A stretch of 64,000 nt of DNA, taken from contig NC_036457.1 in NCBI RefSeq assembly GCF_002775205.1, forward strand, positions 2,579,001 to 2,643,000. The letters are read 5' to 3'. Positions 12,766-25,604 of this stretch are shown in pieces. Origin of the DNA: Xiphophorus maculatus. Lineage: Eukaryota > Chordata > Actinopteri > Cyprinodontiformes > Poeciliidae. The stretch's first letter is position 1. Each line of letters starts with the position of its first letter. The notes beneath the pieces were generated by a model. It made no database searches. It saw nothing but the letters and a program-made list of their open reading frames with translations, and was not told where the DNA came from. The position numbers and the translations under genes are program-made.

Positions 12766-12766
12766 G
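12725..12766. repeat. (TG)n microsatellite
   Basis: About 18 uninterrupted TG units followed by a CGTGTG variant. The Cys/Val-rich open frames across it are artefacts of the dinucleotide repeat. Confidence 0.95.
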
Positions 12767-13849
12767 AGATGTTGCAAAAGTAATGTAGCACTGGTTTTGT
12801 GCAATATTACCTCATGTCTAAAACATAGTGCAACAGAGCAGAATAATGAGGCAGCAGCAAAGGGAAGTTATAAGGTCAATGTGATGCTTTGCAGGAAGTA
12901 AAGTTTAGGTTGGAAATCATTAGCTCTGCATGTTTTACTGCAGGAGGTTAATTTAATGTTTTACTTCAATAGAACAATCCGTTTATAGTGTGATTTGTTT
13001 GCAATAAGTCAGTAAATGCTTTGGTTTAGGTTTTGAAATGAGCACTAAGATATTTGTTAATGTTGAATGAAGTCATTCTCTAAATGGTATCGTCTCACTA
13101 ATGCATTTCTATTAGGTTGTTTTTGGTAAATACAGAAATTTCATAAAAACTGAAGGACAAAATAACTTGATTGTGTTATAAAATGGTCCAATGTGACTGG
13201 AAAATACATAATAATCCCAATTTAAAGAACTAGAGCACCTTTAAAAAGAGGAGTTGGCCAAGATTCTTCCAAAATATTGTAAAGGAAAGAATAATAATCT
13301 GGAAAACCACTGCTATTTTCTACTAAAGGTGAATTTATAACTTACTGAATTATAATTATTATAATAAAAAAAACTGAGACACATTTAAACTCTGTCATTC
13401 TGTTCTAATCTTTTTGACAACAAAATAAAAATCTTTTGCTTTTATTTCTACTTTTAATTGACCTTGAAATTTTGCTCACTTTCTATATGAAATATATTAA
13501 AGTGCTTGTTTCTAACAAGCAGTTTTATTTTATCTTGAAAAACAAAATGTTCATATTTTAGCTGCAAAACAATTTGTTGGCATCTGGACTGAGCCATACA
13601 AGAACAAATGCTTCTACCCTGTTTTTAGCCTAAATACATTATGTGGTTCACTTCCTGTTGCAGTAAAAGCTTTATAACCCAGATGAATTATAAATCCATT
13701 AGGATCAGCAGAGCAAGGACTTCTCTTCTGTCAGGCAGAATGCTGAATTTATTATTTGGTGTGAAAGGCAACATAAAACCTTAAGGTGCAATAGACCGGC
13801 GCAGACTTGGATGCAACATTTTGCTGCAGAGCAGAAGGCAGGTAAACTG

Positions 13850-14098
13850 AAGCTGCATTCACACCAGACCTGCTCAGTCCATTTTAATCAAACTCCAGTT
13901 TGTTTGTCTAGAAAGTTCGGTTTGTTTGGAGAGCTGTGAATGCGTAAAAGAGCAAACTAGGCTCAGTTGAAGTGAATTCTGATGCGGTTTGAATGCATAT
14001 GTGAACGCCAAGCAAACTGGAGATCGCTCTGAAAGCAGGAAGTGAACTATATAGCCCAGGGCATTCTGGGTAAATATAATCAAAACAAATGCAGACTA
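13850..14098 (+). repeat. Dispersed repeat family R2, copy 1
   Basis: The copy opens with GCATTCACACCAGACCTG, contains ATGTGAACGCCAAGCAAACTG, and ends around GGGCATTCTGGGTAAAT. A second copy follows almost immediately and a third lies near 28750. There is no coding content. Confidence 0.65.
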
Positions 14099-14114
14099 AA
14101 TAGTCACCTTTAGG

Positions 14115-14362
14115 ATGCATTCACACCAGCCCTGTTTGGTCCAAATTCCACACCTGGGGAGGTGTGAACGCGTAGTCCAACTCTGAAAAAGTAAACTTTG
14201 GTCTGGCTGAGAACCTACATGTAGGTTTCAGTTCAATTAAAGTGAACTCTGGTGCAGTTCAAATCCATATGTGAACGCCAAGTGAACGGGAGACCGCTCC
14301 AAAAGCAGGAGTGGACCAAAGTGCAGGGCATTCTGGGTAAATAAACCCAAAACAAACGCGCT
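14115..14362 (+). repeat. Dispersed repeat family R2, copy 2
   Basis: It starts GCATTCACACCAGCCCTG, shares AAGTGAACTCTGGTGCAGTT and ATGTGAACGCCAAG with the other copies, and ends GGGCATTCTGGGTAAATAAA. It lies in the same orientation as copy 1, with fewer than 20 bp between them. Confidence 0.65.
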
Positions 14363-14576
14363 AGAGGAGGAATTAGCTCCTGGTCTTTCACTAAACCCAA
14401 AATCCCACAACCTTTAAAATCTGACACCACTCAATTTTTATTTGCATTTTGCAAAGAAGGAAGTTGTTCTCGGTGTCTTCTTCAGAGGTTTAGTAATTTT
14501 CGGAATATGACATTAACAATAAAAATTCATTTTAAAAGATACATTATTTAGAAAAATACTTTAGTCAGAAGTGGAT

Positions 14577-14975
14577 CACTGCAAAAACACACCAAGTATT
14601 TTTGGTCTCGTTTCTAATGCAAATATTTTAGTACACTTTAAATTAAATAAAACTAACTTACACATAATTTTTCAGCAAAATACAGGATCTTGTTTTAAGT
14701 AACTCATTTCTTACTTTTGATGAAAAAGTGCTACTTACATTGGCAGATTATTTCACTTATAACAAGAAATCTTTCCCATGTTAAACAACAAATAATCTAC
14801 TAACACAACAAGCATTTTTTTCATCAATAGTAAGAAATTCATTACTTAAAATAAGCTCCTATATCTACCTGGAAAGTTACTTATAAGTTAATTTTGTCTT
14901 ATTTTAAGTGTAGTAATATATTTGCACTAGAAACTAAACCAAAAATACTTGGTAAGATTTTGTGTTTTTGCAGTG
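14577..14975. mobile_element. CACTGC palindromic MITE, copy 1
   Basis: This 399-bp AT-rich element begins CACTGCAAAAACAC and ends GATTTTGTGTTTTTGCAGTG, its inverse. The inner arms are also complementary (CCAAGTATTTTTGGT against ACCAAAAATACTTGG). The left terminus lacks about 9 bases present in copy 2. No clear target duplication is visible. Confidence 0.75.
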
Positions 14976-15628
14976 TACCCAAAGATTGGACTAAAATAAG
15001 AGCTCTGTTACTAATAGTTTTTTCCTTTTTGTGTCTTTTTAGGTCAAAAGCAGGATCTCGTCTCTCTTTGTTGTTTACCAGCAGACGTTTATGTAATATT
15101 TTCCTGGGAAACCATGATTTACTCAGTGATTCCTGATGAGAGAAATACTTCCACATGATGCTGCAACAGAGGAACTTTCAGGAATTTCACAGCTGAAATA
15201 CAAATGGAACACTAAACAGTCAGGTTCCTCAGAACAAGGGCTAATTTTTGTTTCATTTTTCTCCTTAAAGAAAGGAGCTTTGACGCTTCTCAGTTAGTTG
15301 AGGCATTCTCTTTAACCACACCTCCAGATGAAACATTCGTCCTTCCTCTTTGAGGAATCATTGCAGCCTTGCCTGAAGAGAGAACACACACACTGAGTGT
15401 TTTCTCCTCCTCTCTGCGCTGCTTCTGATTTCTTTTGTTTGTTTGTTGTCTCTGTTTCCCTGGGATCTTTTGTCATGGATGGCAAAGGATTGTCTGGATT
15501 TCTCAATCACTGCAAGGATCCGTGAAAGGAACTGTTGAATTTGTTGTTTAAGAGGGAAGAGAGGAAAATCTGCAGTGACAGAAACGTGGCAGAGTGAAGA
15601 GAAAGGATTCAGTTTGAGATTCATCAAA

Positions 15629-18257
<2,629 letters not shown>

Positions 18258-18439
18258 CTATCAGTCAATCTTTCTGGTTTAAATGTAGCTATCATAAAAA
18301 CTTGGTTACTATTGCTCCACCCATAAAGATATATTCTCAGGAACAAAGCTTTAAAATATTCTTCCTTGAAAATGTTAGGATGGGTACATAGGATATAGAA
18401 AATATGTTACATTACATTTTTTGTATAAAATCATTCATA

Positions 18440-18790
18440 GAAAATGATATTTGAGTGTGATCAGCTCTGCCTATTTTGAGCTGTTTTATGATGTCCTGTC
18501 ACTTTAAATCCAAAATAAGCTGTGGCCACGCCCCCCCAACTCAACGTTTACACTTGCCTGTGAAAATGACTGCAAACCAATGCACAATTATACAACTGTA
18601 TGTCTTTGAAAAGCATAAGTGGAGCCTCCTGCACAACCAACAAGAATGTAACAAGTGGTTTCTGAATGATTACACAAGAACTAAACACTTGTCTCTTCAC
18701 TGAGGTTGCTAGGTAACAGCAACCTCAGCAACCTGCTGATTTGTGACGTTGCATTCAGAAGGTTTTCGAAACAGTCAATTTTATAGACAC
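18440..18790 (+). repeat. Dispersed repeat family R1, copy 2, in receptor 2 3' flank
   Basis: It shares CCCAACTCAACGTTTACAC, TCTTTGAAAAGCATAAGTGG, CTCCTGCACAACCAACAAG and GTTGCTAGGTAACAG with copies at 9740 and 32440. Because no strong poly(A) signal comes first, it may be transcribed as part of the receptor 2 3' UTR. Confidence 0.6.
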
Positions 18791-19019
18791 CAAAACAAAC
18801 ATGAACTTATTGCCAAAAACATCTTTAATTAAAGTTGTTTTAATGTTTAAATTGCAGAAAAGTTAGTCTCAACAAACTAACCTGTAAATACCTGGAATGT
18901 AATATATAAATGTATTGTTTGTTTCTGAAAAGTTACCGGTAAGGTCATTGATTATGACCCACAACTTCCATTTAGAAAAATGGTTTGAGTCTCAGAAAGC
19001 TCATTTCTTTTTTCTGTGA

Positions 19020-20060
19020 ATTTCAGAAACGTATCCTGTGTGCTTCAGGTTGGCAAATGGCAGACTTCAGGAATATAAACATTACATTTCACAAAATTAC
19101 TTTGTTAATTTCAGGAAAGTAACTTCCTGGTAGTAACTTCTTAGTTACAGATAAAAAAACCCATAAGTTCCAAATAGGGAACATTTAAGTTCCAGGAAAG
19201 CAAATTGCAAGAAACTGCAGGAAAAAGTAACTTGGGACTTTCAGAAAAGTACCAGCATCCATCACGATGGGAACCTTTAGGATCAAGGAACTTAAAGCAA
19301 ATTCTTTAACTTCCAGTGAATCAGAGCTTCTCAGTTCCAGTCCTCAGGTCCCCCCGCTCTGCATGTTTTAGATGTGCCTCTATTCCAGAACAGCTGATTC
19401 AAATGATTGCATGACCTCGTCTGCAACCATCAAGTACTGCAGAAAGCTCTTAATAATCCACAGATTAAATCCAGGTGTTTGGCAGAAGGGAAACCTCTAA
19501 ACCAGACGAGTCAGCAGGCGTGAGGAAACACTGCAGTAAATTAATATGCAAGTTTTAGGAAGGTGATCTGTGAATTGTAGAAAAGTAACATCCATTTCAG
19601 AGAGCAACCTGTTTCAGGAACCTAAATGTAAAAACTTTTAAATTACGAGGATTAACAGTTAAAGTCTCAGAAAAACAATATTTTAGTTTTCTGAAAGCAA
19701 CTTGTAAGTTTCTGTTAATATATATAAAAAAAACGTCTGTAAGCTCCAGGAGAGCAAACTGAGAGTTTCAGAAAAAGAACCTTTACTTTTTTCAATGAAC
19801 TTGTTAAAGTAACATCAATTTTGAGGAAATAATGACAGTAACTTTGTAGATACAGATAAAGAATCTCAAGTTTTACAAATGTAACCTGTGAATTGTAGAG
19901 AAGTACTTATGTGTGTCAGGATAGTAACCTTTACTTCCAGGAACTTAAGCCTTATTTTTACATTTTGGGAAAGTAGCCTTTAAGTTTCAAAAAATAACGT
20001 ATTAACTTCAAAAAAACAACACGTAAGATCCAGTAGACTCCCTAGTTATTATTAGGAAAG
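19020..20060 (+). repeat. Degenerate tandem array, AAGTTCCAGGAAAGTAACY-like units
   Basis: For about 1 kb, diverged units built on TTYCAGGAAAGTAACYT and AAGTTYCAG recur at irregular spacing of about 25-40 bp. Examples are TTTCAGGAAAGTAACTTCC, AAGTTCCAGGAAAGCAAA and TTTCAGAAAAGTACC. A stretch near 19320-19510 interrupts the pattern with unrelated sequence. The array lies between the receptor 2 stop and its best poly(A) signal. Confidence 0.6.
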
Positions 20061-20582
20061 TTTCAAGAGATAAACCTGCTTGTTGTGCAATAATAACCTT
20101 TTCGATTTTTAAGTTTTAAAGTCTACATTTTGTTTTACTTGTTAAGCTCCTGACTTGTTTTCCAGCTCTTCCTGTAAGGTGTGTATAATCCTGTGATGTT
20201 TGTTCCCACCACTGTGGCTGTTTAGAGACGTTTGAGTCGTGTTTAAACCCATCTCGTCATTTTTTCCTCCTTTCATTTGGTTAAAAAAATATACATTTTT
20301 ATGTTCAAATAATATAGTGTTTGATGTAAATATTTATATATTAAAGCACTTATATATTTATTTAAATTTATTCCAAACCAGGAGTGAAAGAGTTGAGATT
20401 ATTTATGTATATTTTGCAGGTTAATAAAAAAAGAGCCCAGCTCAGTGTTTACAACTTTTTCTCTTTTCTTTTTAGCGTTATAAATGTTATAAATGTTATT
20501 TTGTCTCCAGTTTTAACCTTTGTCATCACTTTATTTGACTCTTCATGTTGTTGAATCTGTTTCATGGGCTACAAAAATGTCA

Positions 20583-20588
20583 AATAAA
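20583..20588 (+). promoter_or_regulatory. Candidate poly(A) signal for receptor 2
   Basis: AATAAA is followed by a T-rich then GTAA/GTTG-rich context, the usual vertebrate arrangement. An alternative AATAAA is at 20423-20428. Use of either implies a 3' UTR of about 2.2-2.3 kb. Confidence 0.4.
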
Positions 20589-22189
20589 ACTTTTTATGCT
20601 TTACTGTAACAATTCAAGTGACGTTGTTTATCCGAATTGGATTATTTATGGTCTGTGATGCTGACTGAAGATCTTTGTATAAGGCTGCTGTAAATACAAC
20701 CCACTCAGGAAGGAGTCTGGGAGTTTTCTCATTCATTCTCTCCAAACCATCCTAATGAAGCCTTCCCTGCAACGTCCAAATATTGACATTACTTCTATCT
20801 CTTGAGGCTCAAATTTCCACTTTTTTGCAAGCAATTGCAGAAGCTTGTTTAGATTGTATTAGCTGCAATTACACATTCACTGAAAACAGTGAAGGTGTGG
20901 ACACTTTTGCACTGTGTAGTGTTGCAAGAGTAAATGTGGAGGTGGCTGCTAAGCTGGAGGCCACAGGTTTAAGCAGGAAAATATCTGCAAACCATCAACA
21001 ACTCAGAGAAAACATCACAAAAACACAGATCGGCGTTGCGTTGGTGCTTCTGACATATTTTGAAATGGGCTTCTCTCTCTGACCACCCAAGCAAGAAAAA
21101 AGTTGTGTGGGATTTAGGTGTTGAAATACAGATGGAAAGTAAGTTTTAGACGTTCTAAGTCTAAATTCTGACCCTAAAGGTTTGGCTCCAAAATGAGAAA
21201 TCAGGATCTCACCTGTAAATCTCAACAGGCTGTTTTTTCCCTAATGACTGTTGCACGTTGGTTTTGCTGCTTTGCAAACTTCACTGTAAACTGCTACACT
21301 GCTGCCCTCTAGTGGTAAGAAAACAAACTTTCAGATTCAGAAGAAAAGTGTAAAGAGAATTTAAATAAATTAGAATAACACAAAAAGGTTCATCTTTTCA
21401 GAAACTTGATTCAAAAAGTGAAACTAATATAAAATAGAAACCAGATATTTACATAAATTGAATAAAAATACATAACAGTCTGACTCTAAATCAGACCAAA
21501 CTTCTCCTTTTATGCCGAAGTCAATTATCTTTGCTAAAAAACATAATAATATCAGAATATTGTTTTATTAACAGAAATTCAGATGATTTCAACTCTATTT
21601 GGTAGATTTGAACTTTAAAGTGTATGGTTTGGAGTAATGTTTTGGGCATCATATTTGTTTTGTTTTTTTTCGGAACGACTTTCCTGATTTAATATGTAGA
21701 AGGGAAAACAAATAACTCAGAAACCTTGAAAGACACAGCAGGACGAGCCATGAAAAAGTATTACACAGTGAATGAAAGTTAACTAACACAATAAAGAGTA
21801 AAAATGCCTTTTATGGAAAGTGCACTGTGATAAATCGGCTCATTACACCTGATCTGAATTGACCAGAGAACTTTTGTACAAATGAGAGATTTGATCTGAA
21901 TATTATGAATGTTTTGAAAATGCGATTTATAGAAGCAGAGCTGAAGAGTGACAAACAGCAAAAACAGGTGAAATCTTCTCTGATAAATATTTTCTGGGTC
22001 AAAGGAAAAGGTTTATTTCTGTGTTATTGCTTTTGAAACATGCTCATACTGTACACTCACCGCCAGGTGGCAGCAGAGGCCAGCGTTTAAACCGGGGATC
22101 AATTCAAATTCAGCATTCCTGGCATTTTATAAGCTTACAGACTAAATGAGGATAGCAACGTTATTTGTCAGCTCATTTAAAACGTGATC

Positions 22190-22190
<1 letters not shown>

Positions 22191-22278
<88 letters not shown>
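22191..22278. repeat. (AAT)n microsatellite
   Basis: About 29 perfect TAA/AAT units. The poly-Asn open frame over it is an artefact. Confidence 0.97.
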
Positions 22279-22279
<1 letters not shown>

Positions 22280-22959
22280 TTGCTTCCCCTTTTGAGACAA
22301 AGTTTGGTTTTGGAATATTTGAACACCCAGAATCATTAGCTTGCAACAAAACTCTAGATTGTATGTGGAGAAAACAACTCAGATACCAATGAAGATAATA
22401 TTATAAAATAGTTTTATTTTCTCTAAACATCAGAGTTAGTGTTTTATGTATAGGGTACATTTTAGGGGGATTTTTTTTACTTTCTTTTAAGAATTCAGTA
22501 ATCTTATTGTTCTTCTATAGTTTTATAAAGTAAATAGATTCTCTTACCTGAGCTGTTGATCTCTGCAGCTCCTCCAGAGTCACTTTGGGATCTCAGATGA
22601 TGGAAGACTTTGTCTCATGTTCCTCCCATCGATCAAAAAGTTCTAGTTATAAGTGGAATGACCTGCCAGTGGAACAGTATATTTATCATTAGTTAGTGTT
22701 TTTTCCATTGATATATTATGTCAATATTCCTATACTCACAGGAATATTTATGAAGGTCAAAACATTGGGAGCTGCTACAAACCCGGCTGGGTGAGGAAGA
22801 TCTTGTCACCAGTCAGAGTGAAGAAGAAAACCAAGCTGACCGCTGAAAATCTGCAAAAAGAGAGGCATCTTATGATCACTAAGGCGTAATAACATCTTTT
22901 ATTTGTGTGGCCAATAACTGTAGAGGGCGCTACATACTAAGTAACAAAACTGTTGTATT

Positions 22960-23500
22960 GTACATTTAAAGGGACAGTAAGAGGTAAAATCTCCTCTTTT
23001 TTAGCTTAACTTCATGTTTTAATGCTGTTCTGTAATCAAAACAGCATTGCAGGATTTCTCATGCATGTTTGAGAAATCCTTTAATCTCCATGGCAACAAT
23101 TCACCCTTGCAAAACACCTGGGTGGACCTAGCCCCGCCTTCGAGTCGCAGCTCCTCCTCAGAGCTGCAGTTTACCAGCTTCGTGCTCACAGAGCAGCTCT
23201 CCTCCACTCAGCTCCTTCAGACTAGCCAGCAGCAATTAGCAAACACCTGCTGGAACTGAGCTCATTATACGAGCTACTTCTCAGTAACATTGGTAAAAAA
23301 TATTGTCAAAGGGTTAATAGAGGAGCCATGTTGTAATGACTTCCTGTAGACAGTTTCAGAAAAAGCGTTAAATTACAAGGACAAATTTCTTTCAAGTGAT
23401 ATTTGATACATATAACATTTAGCTATCAATTAAAGGTAATTTAGATATTTTATTATGCTATAAAACTGCCTATAAAACACATAACACTTCCCCTTTAACC
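22960..23500. mobile_element. Probable palindromic DNA element
   Basis: The block starts TTTAAAGGGACAGTAAG and ends with CACTTCCCCTTTAA. It carries an internal hairpin, CTGTTCTGTAATCAAAACAG, near 23028. The GC-rich core at 23100-23260 contrasts with AT-rich surroundings. A block at 52370-52560 ends with a comparable CGCCCCTTTAAGG and contains similar gene-free sequence. Confidence 0.35.
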
Positions 23501-24324
23501 TTTTGAGGTCGACGCCCGCCCTGTGGCGGGCATGACGTCATGTTTCTGTGTGTGTTTTTTGCTCCAATGTGATAATAAATTTTGTCAAAATGAAACAAAC
23601 ACTGTAAAATCACAAAGTTTAGGATGTTCTGAAAATAATGATACCAAACAAGGTAAGGTAAATAGTTTTTATGGTGAAAATATAAGGGTAAATTCAAAAT
23701 TAGACCAAAACGGCCATTTAGACGCTCTTCTGGTCTAAATTACTGAGAATTAAATGAGACGTAAAAGTTTTTGACATGAGGAAATGATTTCAAATTTGAT
23801 TTTAAATGGCAGAGTTGCTTAATATTGCTGATAATACCCACTTTATTCCAAAAATAGTGCTCCAGATCAGCTTCCAAGAGCCAGCGAAGCTGCAGTCCAA
23901 GCCAGCAGAGATCCAAGGCGGCGCTCTGCCATCTCCAAAGAGACTCATCTCTTCCTTGGTTTGCTGTGTGATGTCGGTGCCAGGCTTCGGAGGGGCTGGC
24001 GCCCAATATTTTCTCCTCCTGCTAGGGTGTATGTGAGTTTGCATCCAAACACACACGTGTGCATGTAGTGTGGAGAAACACATGCTTGGAGATTAACAGT
24101 GATGACAGATGAGGCCTGGACCGGAACATGGCTTCGGGCAAAGATCAGAGGAAAGAGGTCATTTCACAACACAACATGCACACAAAACAGTACAGAGCAA
24201 ACGCACTGCGGAACTATTTATAGTAAATCATCTGATCTAACATTTCTGATACTGTTCACCCAGTTTTTATATATAGATGGGCAATTTCAACGTGCATAGA
24301 GAGGATATTTAGTTTAGCACAAAC

Positions 24325-24840
24325 AGAGGTGGGTAGAGTAGCCAAAAATTTTACTCCAGTAAAAAAGTATTTGATAAAAAGTTTCCTCTAGTACTGAGAA
24401 ACTGATCAAATTTTAATATTTAAAAATAATGTCATCAGATGGACCAAAATCTAAAGTTAAGTGGAAATTTTAATATTTTAAGGACAAAAATGACAATAAT
24501 TCATACAAGTAACTAAAAAATAACAAAACCAAAAGAAAAATTTCCCAAATCAGTTTCTTTCAATAAAACAAACTTCTGAAACTTTAACAAAACCTGCAGG
24601 TCTGAGTCTGAGTCTGGTAAATTTCTGGTTAAAACATGTTTGTTTTTCATTCAGTGGGTAGAAAATCCAGAAATTTTACTCAAGTAAGAGTAGAAATACT
24701 TTATAATGAAGTTACTCAAGTAAAAGTAAAATGTACAACCTAGTAAAAATATTCCTGAAATACTTCCCCCCCTAAAAAGTTACTCCAGTAAAATCAAAGG
24801 AGTAAAGGTAAATAGCTGCTAATAAACTAAAACCTTTTAT
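24325..24840. repeat. ACTCAAGTAAAAGTA dispersed repeat
   Basis: It opens with AGGTGGGTAGAGTAGCC and TTTACTCCAGTAAAAAAGTA. It closes with complementary motifs such as TTACTCAAGTAAAAGTAAAA and GTTACTCCAGTAAAATCAAAG. It is related to the fragment inside the receptor 2 intron at 16890-17175. Confidence 0.5.
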
Positions 24841-25177
24841 AAAAGTACAAAACCAACAACTTCCAATTTAATTTATTCTCATCAATCATTCACCCTGTCA
24901 GGAAACATTTTGTTTCATCTTTAAACAAATTATTAGTGGAAATTTTGTATATTAATGGATTTTTTTAGTTGAGTATATCTAAACTATTCGAGAAAAAAAA
25001 AAAGCTGTTCATTGAAGGATTTTGTCAAAGTGCTAAGATCTTAGCACTTTGTTGGTTTCATGAATAAACCTGTACCGAATGGAATGGGGTCGGCATTATT
25101 TGAGCAAAAAACAATTTAAACAAAGCAGGAAAGTTTAGTGTAAGAAAAAACTCAACATATCTAATTTCAGAGGTTGG

Positions 25178-25183
25178 TTTATT
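25178..25183 (-). promoter_or_regulatory. Candidate poly(A) signal for msrA
   Basis: TTTATT on the plus strand reads AATAAA on the minus strand, about 250 nt past the msrA stop. It would give a short 3' UTR. No competing hexamer stands out closer to the stop. Confidence 0.4.
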
Positions 25184-25433
25184 CAAAACAAAATGCATCT
25201 CTCCTATTATTCTATAAACAACTTTAATTTAAAACAACTCATTAAACAGATTATAAAAATAATCCCAGCAAAAAAAATAAGATATTTCACAATTTTTTTC
25301 AAAAAGAATTCAGTCTTACAGATGTACAAAGCAGGAAGTTAAAAATCATGTATGATAAGAAGCTGAACAACATTATTTGGATTTGTTTGATGTTGGCTGT
25401 TCTTTGGGTATTTTATAGATGGGTGAGGATTTC

Positions 25434-25604
25434 TCAGGACTTTTTGCCGAGTCCGATTGGACAGGTGACTCCTGTCCCGCCCAGGCCGCAGTATCCATGT
25501 GGGTTTTTGCTCAGGTACTGCTGGTGGTAATCCTCAGCGTAATAAAACGGTTTGGCTTCAGTGATTTCTGTTGTAATTGAACCAAAACCTTCCTCTGCAA
25601 GAAC
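25434..25604 (-). CDS. msrA: msrA coding exon 6 (resolving cysteines, stop)
   Basis: 171 nt after acceptor CTTCATGCAG. It encodes [19 protein letters not shown], then the [11 protein letters not shown] motif and the two C-terminal cysteines, ending GLGKKS and TGA. Confidence 0.97.
   Translation of the reverse strand, partial: VLAEEGFGSITTEITEAKPFYYAEDYHQQYLSKNPHGYCGLGGTGVTCPIGLGKKS

Larger units (their letters stand above)
6800..15400. other. Repeat-rich intergenic region between the two receptors
   Basis: No gene is supported here. The region holds fragments of dispersed elements described separately: a hAT-type MITE, a TG microsatellite, tandem copies of a GCATTCTGGGTA-containing repeat, a CACTGC palindromic element and a retroelement-like tail. 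Bases 7220-7320 and 8385-8500 are rich in ATTAATC / GATTAAT motifs in opposite senses and probably mark the two ends of another degenerate palindromic transposon. Confidence 0.5.
20620..25150. other. Intergenic region between receptor 2 and the msrA 3' end
   Basis: No gene is supported. The region contains an (AAT)n microsatellite, a GC-richer repeat at 22960-23500 (its 3' boundary ACTTCCCCTTTAA is near-inverse to its start TTTAAAGGGACAGTAAG), and an ACTCAAGTAAAAGTA repeat at 24325-24840. Small open frames at 20783-21082, 23740-24083 and 24099-24299 show no family motif. Confidence 0.45.

Noticed and set aside
22165..22392. Poly-Asn open frame
   Set aside because: Artefact of the AAT microsatellite.
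25348..25530. Plus-strand open frame across msrA exon 6
   Set aside because: Antisense shadow of the conserved msrA exon.
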